DNA from: G963665925 sp050596425
GTDB lineage: Bacteria; Bacillota; Clostridia; Peptostreptococcales; Acidaminobacteraceae
Direction: 5' to 3'
Assembly (NCBI RefSeq): GCF_050596425.1
Contig: NZ_CP192292.1
Coordinates: 1,736,001 to 1,800,000, forward strand
Length of the DNA: 64,000 nucleotides
The position numbers and the translations under genes are program-made. A model generated the notes under the pieces. That model was not told where the DNA came from. It was given only the letters and a program-made list of their open reading frames with translations, and searched no databases. Below, piece by piece: positions 9,336 to 18,509 of this stretch; within the stretch, counting starts at the first letter, position 1; every line of letters starts with the position of its first letter.

Positions 9336-10409
9336 ATGAAATATAGAACTGAAATACATGATGAACTGGTTAAGTGGTATAAAGTGGTAAAACGTGACTT
9401 GCCCTGGCGTAAAACGCAAGATCCCTATAAAATTTGGATTTCTGAAGTAATGCTTCAGCAAACGCTTGTAGAAACAGTCAAGGGTTATTACGAGCGGTTT
9501 TTGAAGGCCTTTCCCACTGTGGAAGACCTTGCAAAATCTGACGATGAAAAGCTTATGAAGCTATGGGAGGGTCTGGGCTACTACTCGAGGGCTAGAAACT
9601 TAAAAAGAGCGGCCATTATGATTATGGAAGACTTCGATGGCATCATGCCAAATGACCTTAAAAGCATTCGAAAATTGCCTGGAATTGGTCCTTATACAGC
9701 TGGGGCTATTTTATCGATTGCCTATGATAAGCCTGTAGCGGCAGTGGATGGCAATGTTATTCGAGTTTATAGCCGGTTGTTTAAAATTGAGCAAGCCGTT
9801 GATCTAAAGGACGTGAAGGCAGAAATAGAAAGAATAGCAGATGAAATGGTCCATGAAACAGATCCTAGCAGTTATAATCAGTCTCTTATGGAACTTGGTG
9901 CAACCATATGTATCCCTAAGAATCCTAGGTGCTTGACTTGCCCTGTTCAGGCTTATTGTGAGGCCTTCAAGGCTGGGGTTCAAAACGAACTACCAAAGAA
10001 GTCCCCAAAGAAAGCCAAAAAAGAAGTGGATCTATACGCTATGATTATAAGAAAAGAAGATTCATTTCTAATTCTCAAGCGTCCATCTGACGGACTTTTA
10101 CCAGGGCTTTGGAGTGTGCCATCAGTGGAACTTTCAGGTGATGAAAAAAAGACAGCAAGTCCAGTGGACCGCTGTCAACAAATGCTTCTTGAAGAAATTG
10201 GAATAGATGCCGTCTTTAAAAAAGAACCGGGCATAGCCAGTCATGTTTTTACCCATATAAAATGGTCAATTAAGGCTCTGGAGTTTGAGTGGACGAGTGG
10301 AAACCTGCCTGACTATCCAGAAACGAAGTGGATCAAAGTCTCACAAGTGGATAACTTTGCTTTTCCAACAGCCTATAAGAAGGCTTTGCGTCTTGGTTCG
10401 CTAATATAG
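9336..10409 (+). CDS. mutY: A/G-specific adenine glycosylase
   Basis: 357 residues from ATG 9336, which has AAAGGTG 7 nt upstream; an earlier in-frame TTG at 9297 lies in the repeat element and is rejected. Near the N-terminus are LPWRKTQDPYKIWISEVMLQQT, then the helix-hairpin-helix LPGIGPYTAGAIL with catalytic Asp in VDGNVIRVYSR, and the 4Fe-4S ligands C-x6-C-x2-C-x5-C (CIPKNPRCLTCPVQAYC). The last ~120 residues form a NUDIX-like 8-oxoG-recognition domain. MutY removes adenine mispaired with 8-oxoguanine. Its 3' end overlaps the convergent gene by 37 bp. Confidence 0.96.
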   Translation: MKYRTEIHDELVKWYKVVKRDLPWRKTQDPYKIWISEVMLQQTLVETVKGYYERFLKAFPTVEDLAKSDDEKLMKLWEGLGYYSRARNLKRAAIMIMEDFDGIMPNDLKSIRKLPGIGPYTAGAILSIAYDKPVAAVDGNVIRVYSRLFKIEQAVDLKDVKAEIERIADEMVHETDPSSYNQSLMELGATICIPKNPRCLTCPVQAYCEAFKAGVQNELPKKSPKKAKKEVDLYAMIIRKEDSFLILKRPSDGLLPGLWSVPSVELSGDEKKTASPVDRCQQMLLEEIGIDAVFKKEPGIASHVFTHIKWSIKALEFEWTSGNLPDYPETKWIKVSQVDNFAFPTAYKKALRLGSLI

Positions 10410-12244
10410 CCAGTTGCTTTTCTATTGAAGTTGACCTTGTAAACGTTGCAGGGGCTTTCTTTGCTTTCTGCGGAAATTGGAAAAATCTCACAGACACTAC
10501 CAGGAATTTTCTTAACAACTTTTTTGAGTTTGGCCATTTCAGCAGACAATTTCTCAGTTGTGCCGAGGGGGGACAACACACCGTATAGGCCTGCAATAGA
10601 CAAGCTGGTCATCTCATAATATTTTGCTTCCCCGAAGCGGTCTTCTGTTAGGATATAGCCGTTTTTTCGATCGTTTTCATTATAGTACTCCACGATTTTA
10701 TTATCAAAAGTTATAATAATTTCATGGACCATATCGCAGACTTTTTCAAAATCGGAGGTATCTAGAACTGCAACAAAATCATCTCCTCCGATATGGCCAA
10801 CAAAAGTGTTGATAGAATCTTTTTGCTTAATGGTATCTTGTATGATTTGTGCGGTTGTTTTTATGATTTTGTCACCGTTATCAAAACCGTAGACGTCATT
10901 GTAGGCCTTGAAATTATCAAGATCAAAATACAGAATCACACATTGGGTCTTATAGCTGATAACGTCATTGAGGACCCTGTTTATAATCAAGTTGCCTGGC
11001 AGACCTGTTAGAGGATTGGATTCTTTAGCATGGTCTCTTTCTAATTGAATGGCATATTGTAGCAGGTTTTTAACCGTCACGATCCCGTAGTATTTTGTGC
11101 CTTGAGTTACGATTATGGTATCGTAAATATGGTCATTTTCGCGTGCCGTAGCAAGTTCGGCCACCTTGTTGATAGGGGTGTAGTAGTCAACAATAAGTGG
11201 GACCTCATCCATCAACAATGAAACAGGTCTGTTCATGTAAAGAGCGTGACCGTATTGTGAAGCCAAGGTTTGATAAAAAGCCTGCTTTGTGATGAGTCCA
11301 TCAACAAAGCCGTCGCTTGTGACGCAGACCCCCTCAATTTGAACATCAGAAAATATATCCACAAGTTCCTGCCCTTTAGCTGATGGACGCACAGCTAGAA
11401 TAGAGTCAGCTATGGGACCAATAAAGTGATAACTAGAATTGTAGTTTCCGTTATTCTCAACTTGCTGATGGTATCTGGAAAGGGAGGAAATAATGCTTTC
11501 TGATATATTAAGAAGCTTGCTCGCGGGTCTTTGGAAGTAATACCCTTGACCTGCGTAGACTCCAAGACGAATCAGAGTCTTTAGCTCCTCTTTGGTTTCG
11601 ATCCCCTCTGCAATAATTTTTATATTGGTGCTGGCACCAAGCTGAACAAAGCTTTTTACAATAGCCTGCTTGAAACTGTCTTTATGAATGTTTCTTACAA
11701 TGTTCATATCTATTTTGACAAAGCCAGGTTTTGTTTCAACGATGGTGTTCATACCAGAGTAACCTGCGCCTGCATCATCTATTGCAATTTTATAGCCTTG
11801 GTTGGTGTAGTAGTTTAGGATTTTTTTAAAGGTATCATAATCATCAATGGCTGTGCGTTCGGTGATCTCGAAAATAATTTTGTCAGGACTGACCCCAAAC
11901 TTATGAAGGTAATCTTTCGTTAAACCTTTTTCGAATTTTGGATCACGAATTATATTGGGATCAACATTTAAAAAAAGAAATTGCCCCTCTCCAAGACCAC
12001 TTGCATGCTCAATGGCTAGGCTTCGAAAGATCAGTTCCAGTTCCCAGAGCATATCGTTGTTTTCAGCGGCATTTAAAAGAGCGACTGGGCTGTGAAGGAT
12101 AGAATCAATAGGGCCGCGGCTAAGGGCTTCATAGCCAATGATGTCACCATAATCAAGTTTTACAATAGGTTGATAATATGTGGAAATATCCCGTTCATCG
12201 ATTATTCTGCGTATTTCATAAGATTCAAATAGTGTGTTCGTCAT
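10373..12244 (-). CDS. EAL - tandem CBS - GGDEF-like (GGDDF) signalling protein
   Basis: 623 residues; start taken at ATG 12244 behind TTGGAGG, not the upstream TTG. Domain order: EAL (YYQPIV, GYEALSR, FLNVDP, FEITER, IDDAGAGYSG, VKIDMN, AEGIET) with the catalytic set apparently complete, so c-di-GMP phosphodiesterase activity is likely. Two CBS-type repeats follow (ILAVRPSAKGQELVDIF and LIVDYYTPINKVAELA) that may bind adenine nucleotides. Last is a GGDEF-type domain (NPLTGLPGN, ILYFDLDNFKAYND) whose active-site loop reads GGDDF, so cyclase activity is doubtful. EAL-CBS-GGDEF order is the reverse of the common GGDEF-EAL. Convergent 37-bp overlap with mutY. Confidence 0.9.
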   Translation of the reverse strand: MTNTLFESYEIRRIIDERDISTYYQPIVKLDYGDIIGYEALSRGPIDSILHSPVALLNAAENNDMLWELELIFRSLAIEHASGLGEGQFLFLNVDPNIIRDPKFEKGLTKDYLHKFGVSPDKIIFEITERTAIDDYDTFKKILNYYTNQGYKIAIDDAGAGYSGMNTIVETKPGFVKIDMNIVRNIHKDSFKQAIVKSFVQLGASTNIKIIAEGIETKEELKTLIRLGVYAGQGYYFQRPASKLLNISESIISSLSRYHQQVENNGNYNSSYHFIGPIADSILAVRPSAKGQELVDIFSDVQIEGVCVTSDGFVDGLITKQAFYQTLASQYGHALYMNRPVSLLMDEVPLIVDYYTPINKVAELATARENDHIYDTIIVTQGTKYYGIVTVKNLLQYAIQLERDHAKESNPLTGLPGNLIINRVLNDVISYKTQCVILYFDLDNFKAYNDVYGFDNGDKIIKTTAQIIQDTIKQKDSINTFVGHIGGDDFVAVLDTSDFEKVCDMVHEIIITFDNKIVEYYNENDRKNGYILTEDRFGEAKYYEMTSLSIAGLYGVLSPLGTTEKLSAEMAKLKKVVKKIPGSVCEIFPISAESKESPCNVYKVNFNRKATGYISEPRRKAFL

Positions 12245-12406
12245 TATTGCCTCCAATATTACAAGATAGGGCGATCGTAATTATTATAGTATTGTAAGGT
12301 AAAAACTTGATTGTCCGCGAGTTAAAAACAAGTTAAACGGGTATATATATATTACGGAAAGTTAATATTTGTTTGTTGGTAATGTACACTAAAGAGGAGG
12401 CAAGAC

Positions 12407-12670
12407 ATGAAACGTATGAATGAAAGTCCAGAGGTAAGTCATCTTCTTGATACATTTATTTGCCCACAATGCAGTTCACCATCTTTAAAAATCATTGATC
12501 AACAATTTGGGCACTGTGAAAACGGAGAATGTGACTTTGAAGGTAAGGTAAAGACAAGATTAGCCAAGCCACATGAAGATCAAACCATGTGTGTTATTAT
12601 TGATAACCAGCTCTACTGCATTGAGAAGGATGATCTTGAAGCGCCCCTAGTAAAAGCTGAAGAAGACTAG
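12407..12670 (+). CDS. Small zinc-ribbon-like protein of unknown function
   Basis: 87 residues with a four-cysteine pattern (CPQC ... HCENGEC) typical of a small metal-binding ribbon, and an acidic C-terminus. AAGAGGAGG lies upstream of the ATG. It is monocistronic, divergent from the EAL-CBS-GGDDF gene, and closed by a strong terminator. Family not recognised. Confidence 0.7.
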   Translation: MKRMNESPEVSHLLDTFICPQCSSPSLKIIDQQFGHCENGECDFEGKVKTRLAKPHEDQTMCVIIDNQLYCIEKDDLEAPLVKAEED

Positions 12671-12709
12671 GGATTGTTTTTAGAGCGTATTTACACTTAT
12701 AGTGAAAGA

Positions 12710-12752
12710 AAAACTGCCCCTGGTTGTTTAAAAAACAGCCGGGGGCAGTTTT
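12710..12752. terminator. Bidirectional terminator between convergent genes
   Basis: Left arm aaaactgcccctggttgttt and right arm aaacagccgggggcagtttt pair over 20 bp with two G-T pairs. A- and T-rich flanks on both sides suit both the zinc-ribbon gene and the lipid-kinase gene. Confidence 0.85.
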
Positions 12753-12773
12753 GATTTTGATTGTCTTTATAAA

Positions 12774-13676
12774 TCAATCGGGTTTAACGAGTATTTTAAT
12801 GGCTGCCGGAATGATTTCAATAGATATAGGCAAAGTTCCAGCGTACTCACCATCAAAGTCAATTTCAAGATCATCTCCACTAACCAGATCAATGTCAACC
12901 TTATTGGTTCTAAAATAAAGAACTTTCTTATGGTTAATATGCTCACCCTTTAACACGGATAAAAAGAGTTCAGCAGCTTCTTGTATGCTGCCTGCTTCCC
13001 TTATGAATATGCAGTCAAGAAGACCGTCCTGCATATGGGCAAGAGGCATGAGCTGTTCAAATCCACCTATTGTAGGAGAGTTGGAGATGATAAATAGGTT
13101 AAATCGACCCTCTTCGCTTGTATCATCGTGGTTTATTCGGAGCTTATATGACCTGAGACCGCTTGATGTTAATTCTTTTATGACTTCAAGATAGTATGCG
13201 ACGCGACCAAGCATATTCTTTAGTTCTGAAGGGGTTCTGTGCGCCACAGATGTTATCATGCCCCCTGCAACAACGTTAAGAAAATATTGATCACCAGATT
13301 GTCCTAAGTCAATAGACTTGAAATGAAACTTATCAATCATGTTGCAAAATTCCACTGGATCATTGCTGATACCTAAATGTTTGGCTATATCATTCATTGT
13401 TCCTTCGTGCAGGATTGCAAGAGGAATATTCGAACCAGATTCATAGATACCACTGGCAACTTCGTTAATGGTTCCATCGCCTCCTGCTGCAATGATAAGG
13501 TCCCATGGACCATCTTGGCAGTTTATCGCCTGTACTCGTCCATCACCTTGTTTTTTTGTTGCGTATTTATTGACGGTATACCCTCTGTTTAGTAGTATCT
13601 GTGCAACGTGATTCACTCGGTCTTCAGCTGAACCACGTCCTGAAACAGGATTGTATATTATTTTTATATATTTCAT
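12774..13676 (-). CDS. Diacylglycerol kinase-family lipid kinase (YegS/BmrU-like)
   Basis: 300 residues from ATG 13676, preceded by AGGTAGGTG; a longer in-frame start at 13730 lacks such a site. N-terminal IIYNPVSGRG and the catalytic GGDGTINEVASGI are signatures of the DAGK catalytic domain. The C-terminal half is a beta-sandwich ending in the IDFDGEYAGTLPISIEI block seen in DgkB/YegS proteins. These cytoplasmic, membrane-associated enzymes phosphorylate diacylglycerol or related lipids using ATP. DgkB versus a YegS-like enzyme cannot be settled here. Confidence 0.9.
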   Translation of the reverse strand: MKYIKIIYNPVSGRGSAEDRVNHVAQILLNRGYTVNKYATKKQGDGRVQAINCQDGPWDLIIAAGGDGTINEVASGIYESGSNIPLAILHEGTMNDIAKHLGISNDPVEFCNMIDKFHFKSIDLGQSGDQYFLNVVAGGMITSVAHRTPSELKNMLGRVAYYLEVIKELTSSGLRSYKLRINHDDTSEEGRFNLFIISNSPTIGGFEQLMPLAHMQDGLLDCIFIREAGSIQEAAELFLSVLKGEHINHKKVLYFRTNKVDIDLVSGDDLEIDFDGEYAGTLPISIEIIPAAIKILVKPD

Positions 13677-13821
13677 GATGTCACCTACCTTAACTGATAT
13701 ATATCCAAAATACTGGTCTATAGACCTCAAATTAAAACCTTGTAAGAACTTACAGATGTTTCATTTAAGTGTATTATATATGATTAATGTGAACAAAACA
13801 AAAATTTGAATCTAAGCATAA

Positions 13822-13863
13822 AAGGACCTATCCTTATGGATAAATCCATCAGGATAGGTCCTT
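13822..13863. terminator. Terminator hairpin downstream of cstA
   Basis: Arms 13822-13834 (aaggacctatcct) and 13851-13863 are perfectly complementary with a 16-nt loop. On the minus strand the stem is followed by a short T-rich stretch. Confidence 0.75.
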
Positions 13864-13885
13864 GCTATGAGTTTTCCAGTCCAAT

Positions 13886-15517
13886 TTAGGCTGATTTCTT
13901 CATTTGATTTTTATCTGTGTGTTTTCCAGAGAATACTTTCACAGACTGTGCTGCCAGAATAGCTGAAAGTCCAAGGAGAAGGACTGCAAAGAAGACAAGG
14001 AGCATGTTACCTGCTGCAATATTGGTTTTAATGAGTAAACCAAGAGCGCAAACGGTAACGACAAACATAAAAATCATAGGATAGAAGACCATTTTATTTT
14101 CTTTACCCATATTTTTGAGCCACGCTGCTAGGGAAAGAAGGGCAAGAGCGGCAAGCAGTTGATTGGCAGATCCGAATAGCGGCCATACTTTTTGCCATCC
14201 TACAAGGGCAAGAGCGCCACCAAGAACAACTGTGATCGCTGTTGAAATAAAACGATTTGATGCAAGTGGACTCTGTACCGACTTTGATGCGTCCTCAAAA
14301 TACTCCTGGAATATAAAACGACCAAGACGTGTTGCTGTATCAAGTGATGTTAAAGCAAAAGCTGAAATAGCCAGGGCGGTGAAAGATTTACCAACAGCAA
14401 ACGGAAGACCAAAAGTGACCATAAAAGTGCCCAGTCCATCTGAAAATACATTCACGGGACCACCGTTGGCAAGAAGTTCACTGAGTCTGTCGCCACCAAT
14501 ATAAGCAGCCGTTATAAGTGCGATGACTGCTAATACACACTCTATGAGCATGCCACCATAGCCGATGAGCTTTGCGTCTGCTTCGCGGTCTATTTGCTTT
14601 GAAGAGGTTCCTGATCCAACTAAGGAGTGAAAGCCTGATATGGCGCCACAGGCAACAACAACAAAGAGCATTGGAAAGAGGTATTGTCCATTTGAAGCTT
14701 TAAAACCTGCAAATGCTGTAAGCTGTATGCTTGGTCTATAAAGGAGCAGACCCAGTACAGCACCGCCAATCATAGCATACAAGAGGTAAGAGTTTAAATA
14801 GTCTCTTGGTTGTAGTAGGATCCAAACAGGTGTAACGGAAGCAACGAAAATGTACCCAAGCAGTAGAAAAATCCAAGTTGTCTTAGACAGCATAATAGGG
14901 AACATCATACCAGCTGAAATACATCCAACAAGAGCAACCACACCCACAAGCGTTGCAGGTCCAAGGGGCATGTTCATTCTATAGACCGCAATACCAAAAA
15001 CAATAGCTAGGGCAATGAAGAGCAAGGATGCCGTAGCGGCTTCAGGCACGCTGACAAATGTGTTTGCAACAATGTTAACAAATGCAGCCACTACGAGTAA
15101 AAGAGTGAGCCAAGCAAAGACTGAAAAAAGTTTCTTACCGCTGGTTCCAATATTCGATTCTATGATTTGTCCGATGGATTTTCCGTCATGACGAATAGAA
15201 GCAAACAATGAACCGAAGTCTTGTACACCGCCAAAGAAAATACCGCCAATGATGATCCAGAGCATGACAGGTATCCAGCCAAAAACTGAAGCGACAATAG
15301 GTCCTACAATTGGACCAGCCCCTGCAATGGATGCAAAGTGGTGTCCTAAGAGAACAGGTGCACTTGCGGGCACGTAGTCAACACCATCAGACAAGGTGTG
15401 GGCAGGCGTCTCCCTCGATGGGTCAACCCCCCATTTCTTAGCAAGCCATGCACCGTAAGTGACATATGCGACTAGAAAAATCGCAATCGCAGAAAAAATA
15501 AGTACTAATGAATTCAT
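13886..15517 (-). CDS. cstA: CstA-family carbon starvation protein / peptide-pyruvate transporter
   Basis: 543 residues with about 14-16 hydrophobic segments. Characteristic CstA blocks: YVPASAPVLLGHHFASIAGAGPIVGPI near residue 50, FGGVQDFGSLFASIRH, SLDTATRLGRFIFQE, and the GSANQLLAAL stretch. Family members take up peptides or pyruvate across the cytoplasmic membrane, often under carbon limitation. It lacks a long C-terminal extension (shorter than E. coli CstA), as in the Firmicute short form. It lies 39 bp after the 168-residue unknown gene on the same strand, so the two are probably cotranscribed. Confidence 0.93.
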   Translation of the reverse strand: MNSLVLIFSAIAIFLVAYVTYGAWLAKKWGVDPSRETPAHTLSDGVDYVPASAPVLLGHHFASIAGAGPIVGPIVASVFGWIPVMLWIIIGGIFFGGVQDFGSLFASIRHDGKSIGQIIESNIGTSGKKLFSVFAWLTLLLVVAAFVNIVANTFVSVPEAATASLLFIALAIVFGIAVYRMNMPLGPATLVGVVALVGCISAGMMFPIMLSKTTWIFLLLGYIFVASVTPVWILLQPRDYLNSYLLYAMIGGAVLGLLLYRPSIQLTAFAGFKASNGQYLFPMLFVVVACGAISGFHSLVGSGTSSKQIDREADAKLIGYGGMLIECVLAVIALITAAYIGGDRLSELLANGGPVNVFSDGLGTFMVTFGLPFAVGKSFTALAISAFALTSLDTATRLGRFIFQEYFEDASKSVQSPLASNRFISTAITVVLGGALALVGWQKVWPLFGSANQLLAALALLSLAAWLKNMGKENKMVFYPMIFMFVVTVCALGLLIKTNIAAGNMLLVFFAVLLLGLSAILAAQSVKVFSGKHTDKNQMKKSA

Positions 15518-15556
15518 AGATTAATCCTCCCTTTTATTTTTTTCCCCTCAATAGAT

Positions 15557-16063
15557 TTATTGAAGTGGTTCTGGGCTAAAGTACGGCATCATTTTCTTGG
15601 CCTTTTTGCTTGTGATGACAGACTTATCTGACAGGTTCACAACAATAAGGCAAATATCAACCCAACCTTTGAGTCCGAATAGAAAGGTTTTTTGATATTT
15701 GAATGATTGAATGTGGTTTAAAACATCATCCGAAATTGAGTTTTGTGTGACTATAACACCACTTAATCGTGTCGACATATGCTCGCTGTGGGGATCCACC
15801 AGGTCTGGTATTGCTGACTTCAAAGCCTTTACCAAAGTCATAATGTCTGTAACAGTAACAGTTTCATAGTGTTTGAAAAAAGTGTGTTCATTGTTTTCAA
15901 AAGCGTATATTGTTGCTGATTTTGTAGCGAGATATTTCTCATTACGCGCATAAAAATGTGCATATAAATCTGTTTTAATATCACAAAGTTTAAAAGTGTC
16001 GTAGACATCGTAATTTGCTGAAAACTTCTCTTTCATGGATGTGTAATAGGCATCAATATTCAT
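15557..16063 (-). CDS. Unknown protein encoded just upstream of cstA
   Basis: 168 residues from ATG 16063, which has AAGGGGA 5 nt upstream. No recognised domain. It looks soluble, with an alpha/beta secondary-structure feel: an aromatic N-terminal half (YDVYDTFKLCDIKTDLYAHF) and a C-terminal LKGWVDICLIVVNLSDKSVI strand region. It precedes cstA on the same strand by 39 bp. Genomic position suggests a role in transporter regulation or assembly, but that is only context. Confidence 0.75.
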   Translation of the reverse strand: MNIDAYYTSMKEKFSANYDVYDTFKLCDIKTDLYAHFYARNEKYLATKSATIYAFENNEHTFFKHYETVTVTDIMTLVKALKSAIPDLVDPHSEHMSTRLSGVIVTQNSISDDVLNHIQSFKYQKTFLFGLKGWVDICLIVVNLSDKSVITSKKAKKMMPYFSPEPLQ

Positions 16064-16193
16064 GGGAGTCCCCTTCAATAAACTTTAATTAGTTAGATGT
16101 AGGTTAAATTGCAGAATGCAAAATATTTGGAAAATTCACTTGTGTTCATTATAGAAAGGAATGAGATTTGCTGGGAGAAATAGAGCTGAAAAG

Positions 16194-16240
16194 CAAAAAA
16201 AACCACCTGAATGACATTTCAGGTGGTCTGAGTGTTTTTT
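16194..16240. terminator. Bidirectional rho-independent terminator downstream of greA
   Basis: accacctgaa (16202-16211) pairs perfectly with 16218-16227 around a 6-nt loop. An A8 run lies on the left and a T7 run on the right, so it can act on both strands. Confidence 0.85.
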
Positions 16241-16248
16241 TCGTTTAA

Positions 16249-16312
16249 ACGCTTGCAAAATTACAGGCTCAGCCTGTATCTTGTTATTAATTGATATTTT
16301 GCAAGTGACGCA
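16249..16312. repeat. Short palindromic repeat element abutting the greA stop codon
   Basis: The left end ACGCTTGCAAAATTACAGG is identical over CGCTTGCAAAATTACAGG to the left end of the 35571 element apart from its first base. The right end is GATATTTTGCAAGTGACGC. A small hairpin (caggctcagcctg) lies inside. The element ends 1 bp before the greA stop codon. Confidence 0.6.
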
Positions 16313-16313
16313 A

Positions 16314-16774
16314 TTATAAGATGTCTAAAATTTTGATGTTGACTAAACCGCCAGGTGTTTGAATTTCAACTGTTTCACCAACAGAACGTCCAATAAGACC
16401 TGATCCGATAGGTGACTCATTAGACAGTTTACCTTCAAATGGCTCAGCTTCAATAGTTGATACAATTTTAATTGTGTCTTCTTCGTTGTCATTCACATAA
16501 AGGATTTTTAGTTCTGTATTCAGTGAAACTGTATCGCCGTCTGATTCCTCAACGAGTTCGTAGTTTTCAAGAATTTCACGAATACGTAGAATTTCTGTTT
16601 CGTTGTGTGATTGTGCTTCTCTGGCAGCGTGGTATTCAGCGTTTTCAGAAAGATCACCAAATTCACGTGCTTTTTTGATTTCTTCTGAAATTTCTTTACG
16701 CTTTATAATCAGTGCATCTAGTTCTGCTTCAACTTTTTCTAAAGCGCTTTGTGTTAATAGTATTTTTTTGGCAT
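16314..16774 (-). pseudogene. greA: Transcription elongation factor GreA with an apparent -1 frameshift just after the start
   Basis: From ATG 16774 (AGAGGAG upstream) the frame reads M-P-K-K-Y-Y-stop. Reading one base back at the A7 run (16763-16769) gives a complete GreA to the stop at 16314: ILLTQSALEKVEAEL, GDLSENAEYHAAREAQ in the coiled-coil hairpin, and PIGSGLIGRSVGE in the FKBP-like C-terminal domain, 153 residues in total. GreA rescues backtracked RNA polymerase by stimulating transcript cleavage. The run sits as cc-A-AAA-AAA-t, an in-register slippery heptamer, so ribosomal or polymerase slippage is possible. A one-base sequencing or assembly error is the simpler reading. The protein is otherwise intact, so I expect it to be functional. 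Confidence 0.88.
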
Positions 16775-17037
16775 ATGGTTCAACTCCTCTTTAATTATCA
16801 TGCAGGAATTATTTTGCTATGTTGATTCCGATAGAATCGGACCTATCAGGCTTAATCTTAAGACCTGCGGACTTGATGATTGGTCTGCAATTACCAGTTA
16901 AATTGAGACAATCATACAAATAGTATATTAACACATTCTTAAGGTTATTGTAAACAAACAGGTGCTATAATTAAAAGTAATATAAGTGAATTTTACTTTA
17001 TATTTCAAAAAAGAACAATAAAATAGGGAGTGATACG

Positions 17038-17801
17038 ATGGCAGATGTAATTGATTACAAAATTTATGGGGATGACATGCAGCTTGTAGAGATTGAATTG
17101 GATCCAAGAGAAGGGGTCCGTGCAGAAGCTGGTGCCATGACTTATATGGAAACTGGAATAGAAATGGAAACTGGAACAAAAGGCGGTTTTATGAAGGGGC
17201 TTAAAAGGATGGTCACTGGTGAATCGTTCTTTATTACAACCTTCTATAATACAGGGTCAAACAAGTCTAGAGTTGGGTTTGGAGCACCTTATCCAGGGCG
17301 AATTGTTCCCATTGATCTTGGCCTTTATGGAGGACGCTTTATCTGTCAAAAAGACTCATTTCTATGTGCAGCCAATGGTGTTGAAGTCGAAATTGAACTC
17401 ACCAAAAATTAGGTGCAGGTTTCTTCGGTGGAGAAGGTTTTATTCTTCAAAGACTTGAAGGCGATGGACTGGCCTTTATACATGCAGGTGGAACAATTAT
17501 TGAAAAAGATTTAAATCCTGGAGAAAGACTCCGAGTGGATACAGGTTGTATTGTTGGCTTTGAAAGTTCGATCGACTATGATATTCAGTTCGTTGGTGGA
17601 TTTAAGAATGCCTTATTTGGTAAGGAAGGTCTCTTTCTAGCGCATTTAACTGGACCGGGAAAAGTATACTTGCAGTCCCTTCCAATTTCTAGACTAGCAG
17701 AACGTCTTTATGCCAATGCATCAATGGGATCAAATAAAGGCGAGCAAAGTGGTCTGGATGTAGGTGGTGCAATTTTAGGCGGTCTATTTGGAGACCGCTA
17801 A
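17038..17801 (+). pseudogene. AIM24-family (TIGR00266-like) protein, apparent -1 frameshift
   Basis: Residues 1-124 (VRAEAGAMTYMETGIEMET, RVGFGAPYPGRIVPIDL) end at a TAG at 17410. In the frame one base back the protein continues with KLGAGFFGGEGFILQRLEGDG, IHAGGTIIEKDL, and a C-terminal QSLPISRLAERL and GGAILGGLFGDR. Restoring one A in the A5 run (17404-17408) joins them into a normal ~254-residue AIM24-type beta-sandwich protein. The function of the bacterial family is unclear; the mitochondrial namesake affects inner-membrane organisation. Good site (aatagggagtgatacgATG). Confidence 0.82.
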
Positions 17802-17884
17802 ATGCCAAATTCATATAAAAATCATATGCTTCAATACAATATAATAGATTTAAGGCTGCAGGTCTACAATCTATAATAAGACGG

Positions 17885-17934
17885 AACCCTATACTCGGTA
17901 GATAAGCTATCCTAGTATAGGGTTTTGTTTTTTT
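17885..17934 (+). terminator. Rho-independent terminator after the AIM24-like gene
   Basis: aaccctatactcggtag pairs with ctatcctagtatagggtt with two mismatches and is followed by gTTTTTTT. Confidence 0.8.
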
Positions 17935-18107
17935 AATACATATAGAACTTTGATTGTTCATATTGTTTTTAAAATAACTCTTTTTATGATAAAATAACTT
18001 ATACATTTAAGTGAGTTAAATGTATTGTGGTCGATAGAGTTTAGATGGAAGACCAGTATACCCAGAAGGTTTACCATGCAACTGGATCACATGTAAGTTT
18101 ATAGGTC

Positions 18108-18509
18108 ATGGATACAAAATCTATGTCAAAATTTGGTTTCTTCATTTCATCTATAACTGGTCTTGTGTTACTAATAAGCTCAGCCTATGTTCTATTTCAA
18201 AGTGAAATAGTCAGAGCACCCATTCGCGACATATCAATTGTACCCCTTGGTAAGACAATGTATCTTCTATTTTGGGCTGTTATAGGTTGGGGACTTGTTG
18301 ATGCCCTTTCTCATCTTGTTCGTGGATTATCATTAGAAGGATATTTTCCTAGAATACTGAATAGAAAAAATAAAAGCCAGGTGCCTATAAATGCAGTTTT
18401 AAATTTTGTAAGTTTGCATATAGTCATTATCATATTAAGTTACAGTGAAATCATAAATATTGAGGGTATAGTGAATACAGCAATAGGAAGTGGTATTAGA
18501 ACGTTTTAA
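18108..18509 (+). CDS. Small membrane protein (DUF3995-like), C-terminus probably altered
   Basis: 133 residues with three clear hydrophobic segments (FFISSITGLVLLISSAYVLF, TMYLLFWAVIGWGLVDAL, LNFVSLHIVIIILSY). The pattern resembles small four-helix DUF3995 proteins. The final residues (AIGSGIRTF) align with the start of the NUDIX box of the gene at 19546 and lead into a degenerate copy of it, so the original C-terminus seems to have been replaced or truncated. No strong ribosome binding site precedes the ATG at 18108. Confidence 0.5.
   Translation: MDTKSMSKFGFFISSITGLVLLISSAYVLFQSEIVRAPIRDISIVPLGKTMYLLFWAVIGWGLVDALSHLVRGLSLEGYFPRILNRKNKSQVPINAVLNFVSLHIVIIILSYSEIINIEGIVNTAIGSGIRTF

Noticed and set aside
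14163..14504. Plus-strand frame opposite cstA
   Set aside because: Shadow of the cstA coding sequence with unlikely composition.
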